From positions 1 through 64,000 of the forward strand of contig WEDG01001365.1 of NCBI GenBank assembly GCA_017591395.1: 64,000 nucleotides of DNA, written 5' to 3'. The notes under the pieces are model-generated. The model ran no database searches. It saw nothing but the letters and a program-made list of their open reading frames with translations, and was not told the origin of the DNA. A program made the position numbers and the translations under genes. The DNA is from Schistocephalus solidus. Lineage: Eukaryota > Platyhelminthes > Cestoda > Diphyllobothriidea > Diphyllobothriidae. Positions 1-11,124 of this stretch are shown piece after piece (the first letter of the stretch is position 1; each line of letters opens with the position of its first letter).

Positions 1-64
<64 letters not shown>
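1..64. repeat. (TA)n dinucleotide tract
   Basis: The window opens with 32 uninterrupted TA units. The tract probably continues upstream of the window edge, so its true length is unknown. Confidence 0.98.
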
Positions 65-67
<3 letters not shown>

Positions 68-158
68 GTTGCAGTTGAAGTGGAAGACTTTCTATGATAT
101 AAGGAGCTTTATTGCGTAAATTATCGACACCGGTTCTCCCTGTGGTCATTATACACAA

Positions 159-1995
159 ATGGGAAAACATATGTTTAAGATACACCAACCATTTAGATAT
201 TTTGCCTCAAGCCGATTGAATTACGGCCAACGATGCCCAGATTTTTGCGTTATTTCTTATAATTTCTATCTTCCTGAAATTAAATTAAGACTTTATCGAA
301 TATTTGTCCTTCTCATTCTTGATTATTGCTACCCATACTTTCGTTTAATGAACGAGTCTAGCCGTTCTAAAAATTGAAAAGGTCCAAAGACATTTTACTC
401 GGAAACTATTACCTCTGACATTTTCAACTACTCGTACTCGAATAGGTGCCAGTTAACTAACCGAAAATTGCTATGGGTTTGGAGACTGGAAGCTGACTTT
501 TGCCTCATTTTATGCCTTAAAAATAGTTGAAATATTCCCCGAATTTCAGTCCTTACCCCGTTAGGTGTCAGTTCAACCTTCTTAATTCTTCACTCCTCCT
601 ATAACCTCCACTTCGAAACCCTCTCTGTTACTTTTCTTCCAGGTATTGGTTTCTTTGGAATAAACTGTTTATCGATAAAAGGTTATCAAATAACCTGTCT
701 ACTTTTAAGCGAAGGCTGCGCACTTATCTTAACACAGATTCGATTAACTTTTAATTTTCCCCATCCGTTCTGAGCAGCTTTCTAGATCATCCCGAGAAAG
801 AACTATCAGTAATTTAGAATACTGTCTCCAAATTTTGTTTTCCGTGCATCATCTTCCCCACGAACTAAATTTTCTACATAACCCATCCCTCAGTAAAATG
901 TTCTTTTAAACAGTTGGGTCATATTTCGCGCTCATTTTAAACCACGCCCGTTTCGTTTGCCGGTAACGATAATCAAAATTGCCATGTGAATAGTGAGATT
1001 TGCAGGCCTTAGATTCGTTGTCGATTCTCCTGCAAAATAGCACCCCTGAACGCATTATGTTGACTTCTTCTTACTCAATTGCCGGATCTCCCATGCTCCT
1101 TTCGTACTACGCTCAGAAGCATCCTAACATGCTGCTTTATATCCCCTGGTTGAGCATTTTTGTTTCTCCTGCACCTCTTTTTTTAAAAAAAGAAAACGTC
1201 ACAGCCTTTTTTCCGGCCCCTCTTGATTTCGAACCTCATTTGGAAATATTAATGGCCCCAGTGGTTTTCTTGGTCTTTGCGGTTCTCCTCTTTCTTGACC
1301 CTTTGCAAACTGCTACAACCTTGTCCGTCATTGCATCTGCTGTGCCTAAAGTTGATGGTACTTGTGGTCCTAACCTTCTCGCCGGTGTTGACCCTACACG
1401 GACTGTTGACTATCTTGTCGTGTTCCTCTGTCGGTGGTCTCAGAAATCAGCAATGAGATTATCATGGTCGCTTCTCGGGCATTTCGACCATGAACTTCGC
1501 AACCTCTATGGTCCTTTCCTTATTCGATTATAAGCGTATGGATGATGCCCACGAAGGTTTTCTCTGTCTAGCATCCTTGGCGGTTACACTTAAAACTAGT
1601 CGATACGCATTGTGAACACATCTGCGGTGGTGAAAAATAGCCTCTGTCGTTACATGATTTCTCCCACGATTAGGATAGTTTTGAACCCTCATGCGCTTTC
1701 ATCAGCATGTCGGTCCTACCTCACGGTATTTTTTTCTCCCAGGAGAGACATTTTTTTCTTTATATAAACTCACAAACCCCATTCAACATCTTCCTTTTCC
1801 AAAAAAATGCCCAAGGAGTTGCTTTCACTGTCTGCTATTTTATTTATTTTTTTCGACCACACTAATTTGTGTCATTTTTTATTGCAAAAAAGCTGACCTT
1901 CTATTCATAATTTAACTGTACACGATTGCGCATTCGTTTTATTTTTTTCCTGGGACGGTGCACTTCCGGGTCCTGAAATAAAAACATATATCTAT
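159..1995 (+). mobile_element. CR1-type non-LTR retrotransposon, family B, 5'-truncated copy 1
   Basis: Bases 159 to about 760 translate, through several frameshifts and stops, into the C-terminal part of a non-LTR reverse transcriptase. Visible pieces include LRLYRIFVLLILDYCYP, then a 'KIEKVQRHF(T)RKL'-type block, then a decayed 'FFxNxxxxxWNSLP' block. This is the region after the polymerase active site in CR1/jockey-type ORF2 proteins. About 1.2 kb of 3' UTR follows, ending near an ATCTATAT-rich tail at about 1,995. A second copy lies in opposite orientation at 11,125-13,095 and matches this one through both RT and 3' UTR, which fixes the extent. The copy is dead. The 177-codon reading frame at 1,000-1,533 lies in the 3' UTR and is not treated as a gene. 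Confidence 0.78.
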
Positions 1996-2726
1996 CTATA
2001 TGACACAAAAAATAGTTCGCCTCGTTACTTCACTAAAAAATTGATAGTGGAGTGGCGTTTGCACCATTGAGCGGCCGCCGTGTGCTTCAGCCTGTCCTGA
2101 TTGGCTCTCATTTCTTCCACTTCATCTGGTGGTTTTTGAACGTCATATCCAACGCGATATGCTTATTAGTGCATGACTTATCTGAGTGCCTCGCCTTGAG
2201 GAACTCTCGACCTTTCCTGGAGAGACAGGTGGTGATAATCCGAGTTTTATCCCAAGCGAAGGTGTTTCCGGTGTCTAGCGTATGCATAGCTACTTGGGAC
2301 AGGACGCATCCAATAGCATCAGTTGAGAGTAAAGAGGCGAGACGGTTGCTTAATTATATATTTAACTTTCTCCTCTTTTATCGAGAAGGTAAGGAAAATT
2401 TCGTTCGATAAAATAAATGGAATATCCGGTCACTTGTCACTCTGACTTGCTGTATCCTCTTAAAAGATTTTCTTGCTCATTCTCACCGACTTTTGATGAG
2501 CGCAGTTTGTTTGCCATTGACGGTCCGTACTTCGGCAGGCATATTACCCCAAAACATCTCTATCTGTTCTGCTGACCGCTCTGGGAGGCCCTCGAAATTG
2601 AGCTGCCATTTTCACCTGATTTATACGACTTTTTTATTGCTTCGATGCATCACTATCATTGTGCCTCCACACTACAAATTGGGTTCATTGCTTGTTCATT
2701 CTGCCTGATGACCTCCGGAAGATCTT
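1996..2726. other. Unassigned interval
   Basis: I recognise no gene, RNA or repeat. An open frame of about 120 codons at 2,052-2,411 has no recognisable domain and is of a length expected by chance. Confidence 0.5.
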
Positions 2727-5415
2727 AATAGGTTCAGTTCAGTTCAGTGTATTTGAGGAAAATAGGCTTACGCCTTTGAAATCCCTATTTGTTACATAAA
2801 AGTAGCAAAAATAAGAAGCAAATTAAAGAAGGAACAGTCAAGTGAATGCAGGCAGATTTACGTGGTACACTGATATTGTTAAGGTTAAGTAGTCACATAG
2901 TCTTCGTGGTGCTGTAACATATGTATGTCAAGCCGATGTTTGAATGTATACACAGACTGGGACATAACAATCGCCTCAGTTAGGTTATTCCACAGTTCCA
3001 AGACACGGTTGGTGAAAAAATACTCCCTTACATCCAATCTTACTTGGGGCACACTTAGTTTGAATGGATGACCTCGGAGATTATTCGTAGTGGCAAGTTG
3101 AAAAAGTCATCACATAGGAGAGCGCAATCCATGCAACTCACGATACGGAAGGTTTGTATCAAGTCTCCGCCTAACTGCTTGTAACGCAGAAGATAGAGCT
3201 TTAGGTTATTTAGACAAATCTCATATGGTAGTTTACCTTGACCTCTTACTTATTTTGTGGCTCGTGACTGCACCCTTTCGAGCATTTTGTAGTCCTGTTG
3301 TGTCCACGGTCGCCAGGCTTGGATCGCATATTCAAGATGTGGCCTTACAAACCTACCAAAGACTTTAGAATTGCAGTCTTCATCGAAGAATTTAAATGCC
3401 CGCTTGATAGCGTACAGTATTGAATTGGCGGATTAAGCTGCCTTGGAACATTGCGTAGAAGGCTTCAGGTTGTCTTTCATCCAAACTCCAAGATCCTTCT
3501 GTGTGTGCTTCTCAGTGTGGCAAACCGTTCAAATAGTAGGGTCGCATATCAGTGACCTGATTTCGATTTCGCAGACGTAGCAGGGTGCATTTGTTTGAGT
3601 TGAAGGACAAGAGCCATTTGCGGGACCACTCGTCCAATCGACGAAGATTTTCTTGGAAATCGTCTGCATCAGCAGCATTGTGGATAACTTTCCAGATTTT
3701 TATATCGTCCACAAACATAGCAAAGTTACATTCCAATTCCTGTACGCAATCATTAATGAACAAGAGAAATAGGATCGGTCCGAGCACTGAACCTTGTGGG
3801 ACTCCACTCTCGATGACTGTGCGCTTTGATCGCGATCCGCCTACACAAACCACTTGGGAACGACCAACGAGAAAATTCTTTATCCACGTAAGAATTTTGC
3901 CGCCAATACCGAACATTCTCAACTTGTAAAGGAGACGCTGGTGTGGAACACTAACGAAGGCCTTCTGGAAATCAATGTAGGCCACATGCACAGTGTATTT
4001 TGCATCGAGTGCTTTTGTCCAGCTTTGCATCGTATAAAGAAAGTTCGTAACACACGATCTTCTCTTACGAAAGCCGTATTTTGCAGTCGATAAGAGGTTA
4101 CGGGTTTCTAAGTAAATCAACAATTCCTTTTTGACAACCTTCTCCATAACCTTGCAACAGATTGAGGTCAGGCTGACAGGCCTGTAATTTGTAGCAAATG
4201 CACGACTACCACTTTTGTGAAGCGGTGCGATGTGGGCTGTTTTCCAGTCGGTAGGAAGAATTCCCGTTTCGAACGATTTCTGGCACAGCAACGAAAGCGG
4301 TTTCGCCAGCTCTCGAGCAAGTTCAAGGAGTAGCTTTGCTGGAATCTCGTCGGGGTCAGGGGATTTGCATGCCTTCAGACTTTTTTAGTTCTTCAAAGAC
4401 CGACGCTTCTTGAAAGAGCATATCCTGAATAAGGGGCACTCCCGTAGTCTCGTAACTTGATGGAATAAAAACAGCTTCTCTAGTGAAAACCAACTGAAAA
4501 GAACTGGGAAAAAGTGTTCAGCTTTGTTTTTTTATTTTTCTGATATCTCGAAACCGTCATCGTTTCTCATAACAGGAATCGGGTTCCTGTTACGTGTGCT
4601 TTTCTTACATAGCTGTAGAGTAATTTGGGATTGTGAACTGCTCTCAGGGAGCGAATCCCTCTCGTTATCCCGTCGGCTTTGGAAGATCAAGCTTTCAACC
4701 TTGTTCCTCTGAGGTTTGTATGCTTGCAAGGCTACATTTTCATTGGATCGGCAAAATTTCTTCCAAAGCCTTCCTTTCCTGTTAATCTCTCTTTTTAGAT
4801 CCCTTGTTAACCACTGGTCTGTTAGATATCCTAAGTTGTGATGGCGGACAATGGCATTTTATTAGATTCAACAAACACTCCTTAAATAAATTCCAGTCCT
4901 CAGTGACATTCCCGGAGAAGAGAAGATCCCAGTCTATTTGTGATGCCTCAGCTCTCATCTTGCAAACGTCTCCTCGCCATAGATTGGGCCTGGTTTCATT
5001 TATTGCAGATGACACAGAATATAAACCATACTCCCATGAAAGTACTGCATGATCACTTCGACCAATGGGAGGTAGGCAGTGTACCTCATCTATACTGTCA
5101 GGATCTTTAGTGAAGACGAGATATAAACAACTAGCCTGTTGTCCTCCACGCGTTCTCGTTGGAACAAATACATGTTGGGTGAAAAGAGCTTCAAGTGTTG
5201 TCTTTAGCAGACGATGATCGAAGGAAAACTTTGAGCTCTGTGCCTGCAGATCGTTCCATCGAATGCTGGGTGCATTGAAGTCACCCATGAGAACAACATC
5301 AGGTCGACTGCTAATCTCCTTTATGTTCTCCAACAAACAAGTATCAGCGTCAGTGTCTGTCCCCGGAGGTCGGTAGAGCGTCATGACTTCAAGGAACTGC
5401 GATCCCCGCGTCTTT
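2727..5415 (-). mobile_element. CR1 element, family A, 5'-truncated copy 1
   Basis: This minus-strand copy matches the 3' 2.7 kb of the full-length element at 31,722-36,474, including the 3' UTR. It ends in TGAAC pentamers at 2,727-2,745. The 5' truncation can be placed at about 5,415: the match to the endonuclease region stops after the sequence shared with about 33,810-33,830 and unrelated sequence begins. 5' truncation and a short 3' microsatellite are the normal products of CR1 target-primed reverse transcription. Confidence 0.9.
3512..5413 (-). pseudogene. CR1 family A ORF2 relic (endonuclease plus reverse transcriptase)
   Basis: On the minus strand the order is AP-type endonuclease then reverse transcriptase. 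The endonuclease part keeps GDFNAPSIRWND and the SDHAVLSW motif near 5,040-5,060, whose SDH is a catalytic signature. The RT part keeps LPTDWKTAHIAPLHK, NYRPVSLTS, DFQKAF and GVPQGSVLGP. The polymerase box reads FVDD at about 3,710 where the family norm, seen in the full-length copy, is FADD. The reading frame breaks between about 4,290 and 4,530, so EN and RT are in separate frames. The RT C-terminus decays further from 3,500 to 2,900. The protein cannot be made intact. A reading frame on the other strand over the same bases is a shadow. Confidence 0.9.
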
Positions 5416-5494
5416 GCATGCTTTTTACACTGCATGCGGCTCGTATGCAGTCTGGAAATCACTCCGCATGTGTTTGAAAAGAGAATAGTTGAGG

Positions 5495-6267
5495 TCATGG
5501 ACGTGGACTCAGAACTCTTAGATGCTGATTGGCCCCCTTCCAGCCTTTGCCATTTACCCCGTCGTGTCTTCTAGGGTTTACCACTTTGGGCTGTCTGTTG
5601 TGCTCAGTACATGCACCGCTTATCTCATATACATACCGCTTGAAGCCAGCTAAAGCTCTACGCCGATTTTCAAACTTGTATGTAGGGAGAGCTGTGTGTA
5701 AGCTTGTTTTTGGGTTACAGGGCTTAAAAAATTTCCTTACCTGAACCTCTTGCAAGTTAAAGACAGGACACAACTATTTCTTAGGACGTTTTCTGTCAAC
5801 ATATGCAAGAACACTGGAGTGCTCATTTCTCGCTTGACGCCCCATATCGGGTATACATTTTGGGCGTGGAGTATTACTGGCTGATGACGACAAATAAACC
5901 AGAAACGAATATTCCAGCGTGTCCTTGTCTTTGTTATCAAAGGGGTATCAACAACTGGATGTAAGTCGTCATAGTACCGCCTATATGCACTGAAGACCCT
6001 CCAAAAAATGCTCTTTTTCGTCTTGTAATCCAGGTAGCTCCGTATGCCCCACTCCCATGTGGCTAAACTACTCCTTATCTCTTCCGCTCGCCCTTGAAAG
6101 TGTGGAAATGTCAAGGGGTGTTGGCATTGCATTCTTTTCTGATTGTCTCTTAGCCTCTGCTTTCCGGTTCGTGCTGGTATTAAAGACGGTCTGATTATTC
6201 TGTCCTTTTCCCGTCCCTTTTCCACCTTCAGTGTACTTCGAAGATGACCCAGGTTTATGTTGTTCAC
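5495..6267 (-). other. Two overlapping unrecognised reading frames (177 and 93 codons)
   Basis: An open frame at 5,737-6,267 overlaps another at 5,495-5,773 on the same strand. Neither shows a domain I recognise. The longer one is rich in Arg, Tyr and Trp. Part of it (5,869-5,935) is antisense to a SINE core, which argues against a genuine gene. A frame this long is close to chance expectation in 64 kb of six-frame sequence. Confidence 0.15.
5869..5935 (+). repeat. SINE core fragment
   Basis: The stretch around GAGTATTACTGGCTGATGAC, followed by ATTCCAGcgTGTCCTTGTC-like sequence, matches the body of the tRNA-SINE at 13,858-14,078 read on the minus strand. No tRNA-like head is visible upstream, so this copy is headless or very decayed. 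Confidence 0.55.
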
Positions 6268-6269
6268 CT

Positions 6270-7310
6270 TCCTCTACAAAAGAGCGTTGTCAGGGCAACA
6301 ACCAAAAGACCTTCATTTTATTGTTGATAACTTTGTTTTGGCAACTCCAGACTAACTTTTTTAGCATTAGAGGGCTCTGTTTGACATTGAAGCTTAGTGA
6401 TGCACTTTTTTGTCGATTCGAATGTGCTCGTGACAATACTAGTCCGTCGTCCTTGTTGAGAAAATGATGCTGTTAGGAATAGGAACTACTATGCTAGGCA
6501 TGTTTGTACGATTGATCCCCACGAAGACTGATGAGGTTGACCCGTTATCTGTGACGTGTCATCATACCGCTATGGGGCTTTTCTGACCATCAGCATATAG
6601 CGTTCTAGACATTAATCATCCATCGTGATTATCCAGAGTCCATGATATATGAGCTCGGAGGACCTCATTAAATCTATAGAGTAGCCTAGTGGCTAGAACT
6701 TTTTTCCTGACATTTGTCCTGTACTTAGTACATGGTGCTTTCGTAACACATATTTTGTCTCTATGGTGATTTCTTCTTCAAATTAAAGATTCTGACGAGT
6801 AAGAAACACGCAAGCGACCTTTTTTGCCAGCAATACTGAGAAAGGAGCTTCCTTACTAACTACGATACACCTACATTAGCACTAATCATTGCCATTTTAT
6901 ACTCCACATTGCATGGAGAGACTGCGCTTCATAAGATTGTTTGTCTTTTTGCTCACCGACCAGTCGTCGCTGAGTAAGTAGCCACCGGTTGCAATCTTAA
7001 TCCGGTTTGCATGCACTGGATTTGAGAAGTTTACCGTCTCTTCCACGACCAGGGTCGTAAACTGCCGTTCTAAAAAACGCAAATCAGTGGTTCGTGTAAT
7101 AGAGGGAACGGTGGTAATATAAGCTTTACTGGTCGGACAAAGGGGCAAATAGTGAGAAAACGTAGAGGTAAGAATAAGGCAAGTCGTAGATATGAAGGTT
7201 TGATTATATGTAGGCCATTTAATTCACGAAGCAGCATGCACTTTGAAAAACTGAGTGTCTCGATAATTCGGCGATGCGCACCGCATGATTCACAGCAGGT
7301 TGGAAGCAAA
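6270..7310. other. Unassigned interval with a short repeated motif
   Basis: I see no gene. A motif at about 6,828-6,856, containing AATACTGAGAAAGGAGCTTC, recurs at about 9,663-9,690, so it is part of a dispersed repeat, possibly SINE-related. Confidence 0.4.
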
Positions 7311-7314
7311 CGCG

Positions 7315-7385
7315 ATGAGAGTAGACTTGCGTTTCATCTACCGCAATCCCTTCCCCTTTCCCACCTGGGACCGGTGTCTTTTTTT
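7315..7385 (+). repeat. D repeat core fragment
   Basis: A decayed copy of the dispersed D repeat. The order GTAGACTTGCG, CTACCGCA, CCCACCTG and ACCGGTGTC is the same as in the better copies at 22,880 and 58,330 (+). Confidence 0.45.
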
Positions 7386-7389
7386 CTTG

Positions 7390-8000
7390 CCAGTTTTCAG
7401 GCAAGTTCAAAAGAGATATACAGTAGACGATCAAGCTGACAGTGAAAAAAACTGATCGTTCTTTCAAGTGTTTTCAGGGGAAATCAATTGCAGCTCATTG
7501 AATGATTAAACTTTGGGACGGGGAAGGGTTGACACAGGTGCAATGTGTAGTCCTTCTCCTTTCAGTGTTATAGATCCGGTATTCTGTACCGGTCGGTATG
7601 TTGGGGAACAGTTGCCCGCTGTTGACTGAGGAATATGCCGATTACGGACTGCAAAGCCAGCAATATTACCCTCAGCATAAGACTGGCATAGGATTCAGAG
7701 TGCGTGAACGCAATCTGAATGGAAGAGAGCTTCCATCGAGTCAGCAACCACTATTCGTGAAAGGTGTTCTGAATGTAGAACACAAGTAACAGCTCTTGTA
7801 AACAAAGGAGAGCTTTGCTGAATTGTGATACTTCTTGGTAGCTTATTCCTGATTGCTATGGCGTTGACCGAAAAAAAACTGACAGTATCTAACGGGGTGT
7901 GCCAGAGGAAAAAATAAAAATAAATCCCGATGCCCGGTGCGCCGAGAGCAGTCAAGCTGCCACAGAGTGGTAGTGGGGTTAAAGGTACAACTGGTTGAAC
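7390..8000. other. Unassigned interval
   Basis: No supported gene. On the minus strand around 7,840-7,880 there is a weak resemblance to the 'NxLP' block near the end of CR1 reverse transcriptases. It is too short to call. Confidence 0.35.
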
Positions 8001-8990
8001 AGTTAAAATAGTCCTTTCTGTAACCTGTGAAGCCACAACTGGTCGAGGCTTGTAAGCTGACAGCGTTTTTGGCAGTAGAAGTTTCTGTGGTCTGAAAAGA
8101 AAACTCTTTTTGTGAAGAAGTACTGGACTGATTCTATCTTCTTCCGTTCATTAGCGTGCAGAAGGTTTAATAAAAACGAGCAGTAGTGTAGACTTTTTCT
8201 GACATATTTTATATGCCTTGTGAATATGGATGAGCTCGCCATCCGTAACAACGTTTTTGCCTACAATTGAAGGAGATCCAAATCATGTTTGACTTGCTCC
8301 TTTGGAATTATTGATGCTGACTCTGGGACACCTTTTATGACTACATTATGTTTTCCACTCAACTGAGCGCCCGTTTGCAACTCAGATCTTTCAACTGAGT
8401 GAGTACTTGTAATCATTTCACTTTGTCCGATAGGTCCACATGAACCGGGTGTTTGGGCAGGCTGGAGCCAAATCCGTGACCGACTTGCTCTTCTTAGACC
8501 TTTTCCTCTTTGGCTTTACAAACTCACCAACCTCTTCAACATTGCATGTTGGTGCATCGTCCAGCATTGATGCCGCGCTGGGTTGTAAAGCCAGATTATT
8601 GCTTATGCTGCCTGAGCTAAGGGATGATGGTTTGGAGCAAGGACTAGATGGGAATCCCTTTCGAACTACCGAAACTTCCTCTGGCTTACTGGATTCGGTA
8701 AACACGATATCTTTTATGTGAATTTTAGGTATTCTTGAATAGGCTATATATGCATACGAATTTTGCTTTGCGGTAGATTTTGTACGGACAATATCTTTTT
8801 TAACAGGTGGGTGACAAATAGATTTTCTTAGGTTATCTATTTCTTGTTTTAGACTGCCTACCTCCTGCTTCATCCCTAAGAATTTCTGTAGGAGGCTGAA
8901 ACACCCCATTCAAGTTTCATCTTCGTAAGCTACATTAATTAAGCTTACTAGACTTTTTGCTCGTTTAGCGGGAGGTAAACAATTAGCAAA
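8000..8990 (-). pseudogene. CR1 ORF1 relic, divergent family
   Basis: The minus strand carries AKRAKSLVSLINVAYEDE, which lines up with AKRAKSVMAVKSVGYEDE in ORF1 of the full-length CR1 element. Next come a Cys, the coiled-coil-like EVGSLKQEIDNLRK and a basic PKRKRSKKSK stretch. At 8,285-8,340 the frame-shifted VVIKGVPES matches VVIQGLPES of that ORF1. The first Cys of the family's CxxC motif is replaced by a TGA stop at about 8,916. ORF1 proteins of this type are nucleic-acid-binding chaperones that coat the retrotransposon RNA. The serine-rich segment between coiled coil and basic stretch differs from family A, so this is a separate lineage. I find no ORF2 in place downstream. Confidence 0.7.
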
Positions 8991-9044
8991 ATAACGATAG
9001 TTGCAACTATTTTCTGCTAGTATATTAATTTGCTGATCGAAGCC

Positions 9045-9126
9045 CCCTGTCAATATGGCCGAATGGTTAGAGGCGTCGACAGACGGTATTACGCGATTTT
9101 TGCGGTGCAGGTTCGAAACTAGTTCC
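9045..9126 (+). pseudogene. Class II tRNA-like sequence (Ser/Leu type), degenerate
   Basis: There is an A-box (TGGCCGAATGGTTAGAGGC), which also forms a GCC/GGC D-stem. A B-box-like GGTTCGAAACT follows. Between them a CGC/GCG pair could be the long variable arm of Ser or Leu tRNAs. The anticodon stem does not pair and the acceptor pairs only at its outer three positions. I read it as a tRNA pseudogene or a SINE head rather than a working tRNA. Confidence 0.45.
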
Positions 9127-9845
9127 TGGACCAATTTTTTTCGTGTCAATAAACTTAAGCCACATGAGTTTTGCATACTTATGGGGATACAAAGCAAATT
9201 CGATGGATGTTAGAATCGCCAAAAAATTAACAAACAGTCAGTAATGATATTCAAGAATATGACTATATGAGGATGTGAACAAGGATATAAGAATATGAAA
9301 ATCTAACGACTCAGCCTTTGGTTTTCGCCCCTTCCGCGATTGAAAGCAGATGCAGGGAGCACACAGCCGGCGTTAGTTTCAGAAAGATCAAAGCTTGCAC
9401 TTCCAGTTAAGATAAATCTCGGGGCAGGGAAGAATCCGCAGCAGTGGACTTTTTTTAAAGCCTCAGAATCCGTACATCCAAGTCGCAATTTTCGAACTCG
9501 GGAATATACAAAAAATTCTTTTATAATTTCCAAGCACCGTGTCTTCTACACTGAGGTAGAGACTAAAAACTCGTAGGCTCGAAGGACGTAAAATTTGAAA
9601 CCATTTTCGAACGACGCGCCTCAAGTCATGTGTCATGATCGAGTCCAGAATACCGATGGCAGTAATACTGAGAAAGGAGCTTCATAATGACTACGACCCA
9701 CTTGCCAGGTGCATTTGAGGATGCATCTTAAGTTCTCGGCCTCCCGCTCTGCGATTATCCTGAGCTTATGCCCACAAAGTTGGAGCCTTTGTGGGTTGCC
9801 ACCGTGAGAGAAGACACCATGGAATGACACATCGAATCCGGTGTT
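9127..9845. other. Unassigned interval
   Basis: No gene recognised. It contains the second copy of the AATACTGAGAAAGGAGCTTC motif (about 9,663-9,690), continued by ACTACGACCCAC. The rest shows no relation to other parts of the window. Confidence 0.4.
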
Positions 9846-9881
9846 GTCTCTCTTTTTCTTCTTTTTTTCTTTTTCTTCTTT
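9846..9881. repeat. Polypyrimidine (CTT-rich) tract
   Basis: About 36 bases are almost entirely C and T on the + strand. It is a simple low-complexity tract with no nearby exon to suggest a splice role. Confidence 0.85.
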
Positions 9882-10034
9882 GTAATTTCCCAGCAGCCAT
9901 GATCAGCTGCTAAGAAGCTGCGAACTACGTATTTTTAGGGCATCTTTTTGCTAACACACGGGAATAGCCCCCACCATCTCCTTGATAATGCACTTGGCCA
10001 TACGCACTATTCCAAAGGAAATGCAAACAATCCC

Positions 10035-10165
10035 AGGTCCTAACCATAATCCGAACACTAATCATAGCTCAAAGTTTCACCCAAATCCTACTCTTGACCC
10101 TTTCACTAGCTTTAACCTAACCCGGACTCTACACCTAACGCCAGCTGTAACCTGAACCCTAAACT
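10035..10165. repeat. Degenerate CCCTAA-like stretch
   Basis: The + strand repeatedly shows CCTAACC, CTAACCC, GAACCCTAAAC and similar decayed hexamers. It resembles a degraded telomere-type array or a simple repeat seeded by the adjoining Penelope 3' end. Perfect TTAGGG units are nearly absent. Confidence 0.4.
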
Positions 10166-10254
10166 TTATATTAATTGGAGGAAGAAGCGAACAGGTGAGT
10201 TTCAGGAAGCACTTCTGGGAGGGGATTAGGTCGCTAGGACAAAACGTTTATTGG

Positions 10255-10300
10255 CCGACATTTCGCGTTCTCACTTGATTGCATCATCAGAGAGAGTCGT
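10255..10300 (-). ncRNA. Hammerhead-ribozyme-like motif in Penelope 3' region
   Basis: On the minus strand CTGATGA (10,284-10,290) is followed about 20 bases later by GAAA (10,261-10,264), the two invariant boxes of the hammerhead core with spacing suited to helix II. Hammerhead ribozymes are known from the terminal repeats of many Penelope-like elements. Helix II pairing is weak in this copy, and I could not identify a convincing cleavage triplet with helices I and III, so activity is doubtful. Confidence 0.45.
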
Positions 10301-10659
10301 AGATGAGAATAAGAGAAGCGCAGGTGTGCAGTATTTAAAGTACATATTGGCCACGCAATCACATGTGCACTACAAACAACAGCCCTTACGGTCACCGCTT
10401 GGGATGAAAATTGATGCGATAATGGCTAGGTCATCCACCTCCAAGTCATTATTTGCCGTAATTTCACTGTCCGTGTTGATCGTTGAAATGATAATCACAT
10501 AGCGATTAAGATCGCTTTCATTGGAAGTGTTAGTCGTCTGCGCCCCTCCATGAATGATTACCCAGCTCAGGCAAAGCCTCAGCACATAATATGGGAATGG
10601 GAGGTGATTGTTCCTGTTTATGGGCTATCGGCCCCAGAACCATGACTCGATCAGCTCGT

Positions 10660-10956
10660 GGCTCATGCGCTTATCACATTTTGCGAGGTTTTCGCCTCCT
10701 GAAACTTTAAAATATGACTAGGTCCCGTCGAGCGAACTGTGACCTGAGAGTTGGCGTATTTCCTCCTCCCCATAGCTGCATGCTCAGCCATTCGTATACA
10801 GAGTAATTTCCCAGTTACTCCGAAGTAGTTAATTTGTCCACAACTACACCAGATCAGGTAAATGGCTCTAGACATTCCCTGTCTTGGTTGTTGTTCTTTC
10901 GGCCTCCGCTTGGCGCCTAATGGTTGCCTCTGGTCTGTGTGAAACCCAAATTCCAA
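10660..10956 (-). pseudogene. GIY-YIG endonuclease domain of a Penelope-like element
   Basis: The frame gives AIYLIWCSCGQINYFGVTGK, which matches the start of Penelope GIY-YIG domains, where a CxC-containing strand precedes 'NYVGxTG'. RMAEH and ANSQVTVRSTGPSH follow. The expected Tyr of 'YxG' is present as Tyr-Phe-Gly. A downstream frame holds SHELIESWFWG, corresponding to the catalytic Glu helix, but it is shifted relative to the first part. This domain nicks DNA to prime reverse transcription in Penelope elements; here it is broken. Confidence 0.78.
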
Positions 10957-11124
10957 GTGGGTTGAGAAGGCGCCTGGCAGTTTCCGAGACGTCCTTTAAG
11001 TAAGGAAGAGCTTGCCAAAATTTAGGACCAGTTGAATTTGGTTTATCTTTTCATTTGCATATGCCCTGGCTGACAAAGTTGTGTGGTTAAACATTCGCTC
11101 TTTGTATACAGATTTTTAATTTGA

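Larger units (their letters stand above)
10185..11060 (-). mobile_element. Penelope-like element, 3' remnant
   Basis: Read on the minus strand, the fragment starts with YLKDVSETARRLLNPLGI and HRPEATIRRQ, the linker typical of Penelope-like ORFs between RT and endonuclease. The GIY-YIG endonuclease region follows, then FPYYVLRLCLSWVI, NTSNESD and an acidic DDLAIIASI end. The 3' non-coding part carries a hammerhead-like motif. The RT itself is absent (5' truncation near 11,060) and the ORF has frameshifts. A related 3' end lies at 18,525-18,850 in the same orientation. Confidence 0.8.

Noticed and set aside
1000..1533. 177-codon open frame as a possible gene
   Set aside because: It lies in the 3' UTR of a CR1-B copy. 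The matching region of copy 2 (11,643-11,849, minus) keeps only a short, shifted piece, and the length is near chance for six frames over 64 kb.
3585..4093. Plus-strand frames over the CR1 reverse transcriptase
   Set aside because: Shadows of the minus-strand RT. The same mirrored frames appear opposite the RT at 35,163-35,620.
5737..6267. 177-codon minus-strand frame as a novel gene
   Set aside because: It includes the antisense of a SINE core, has no known domain and is of chance-compatible length. Kept only as an uncalled feature.
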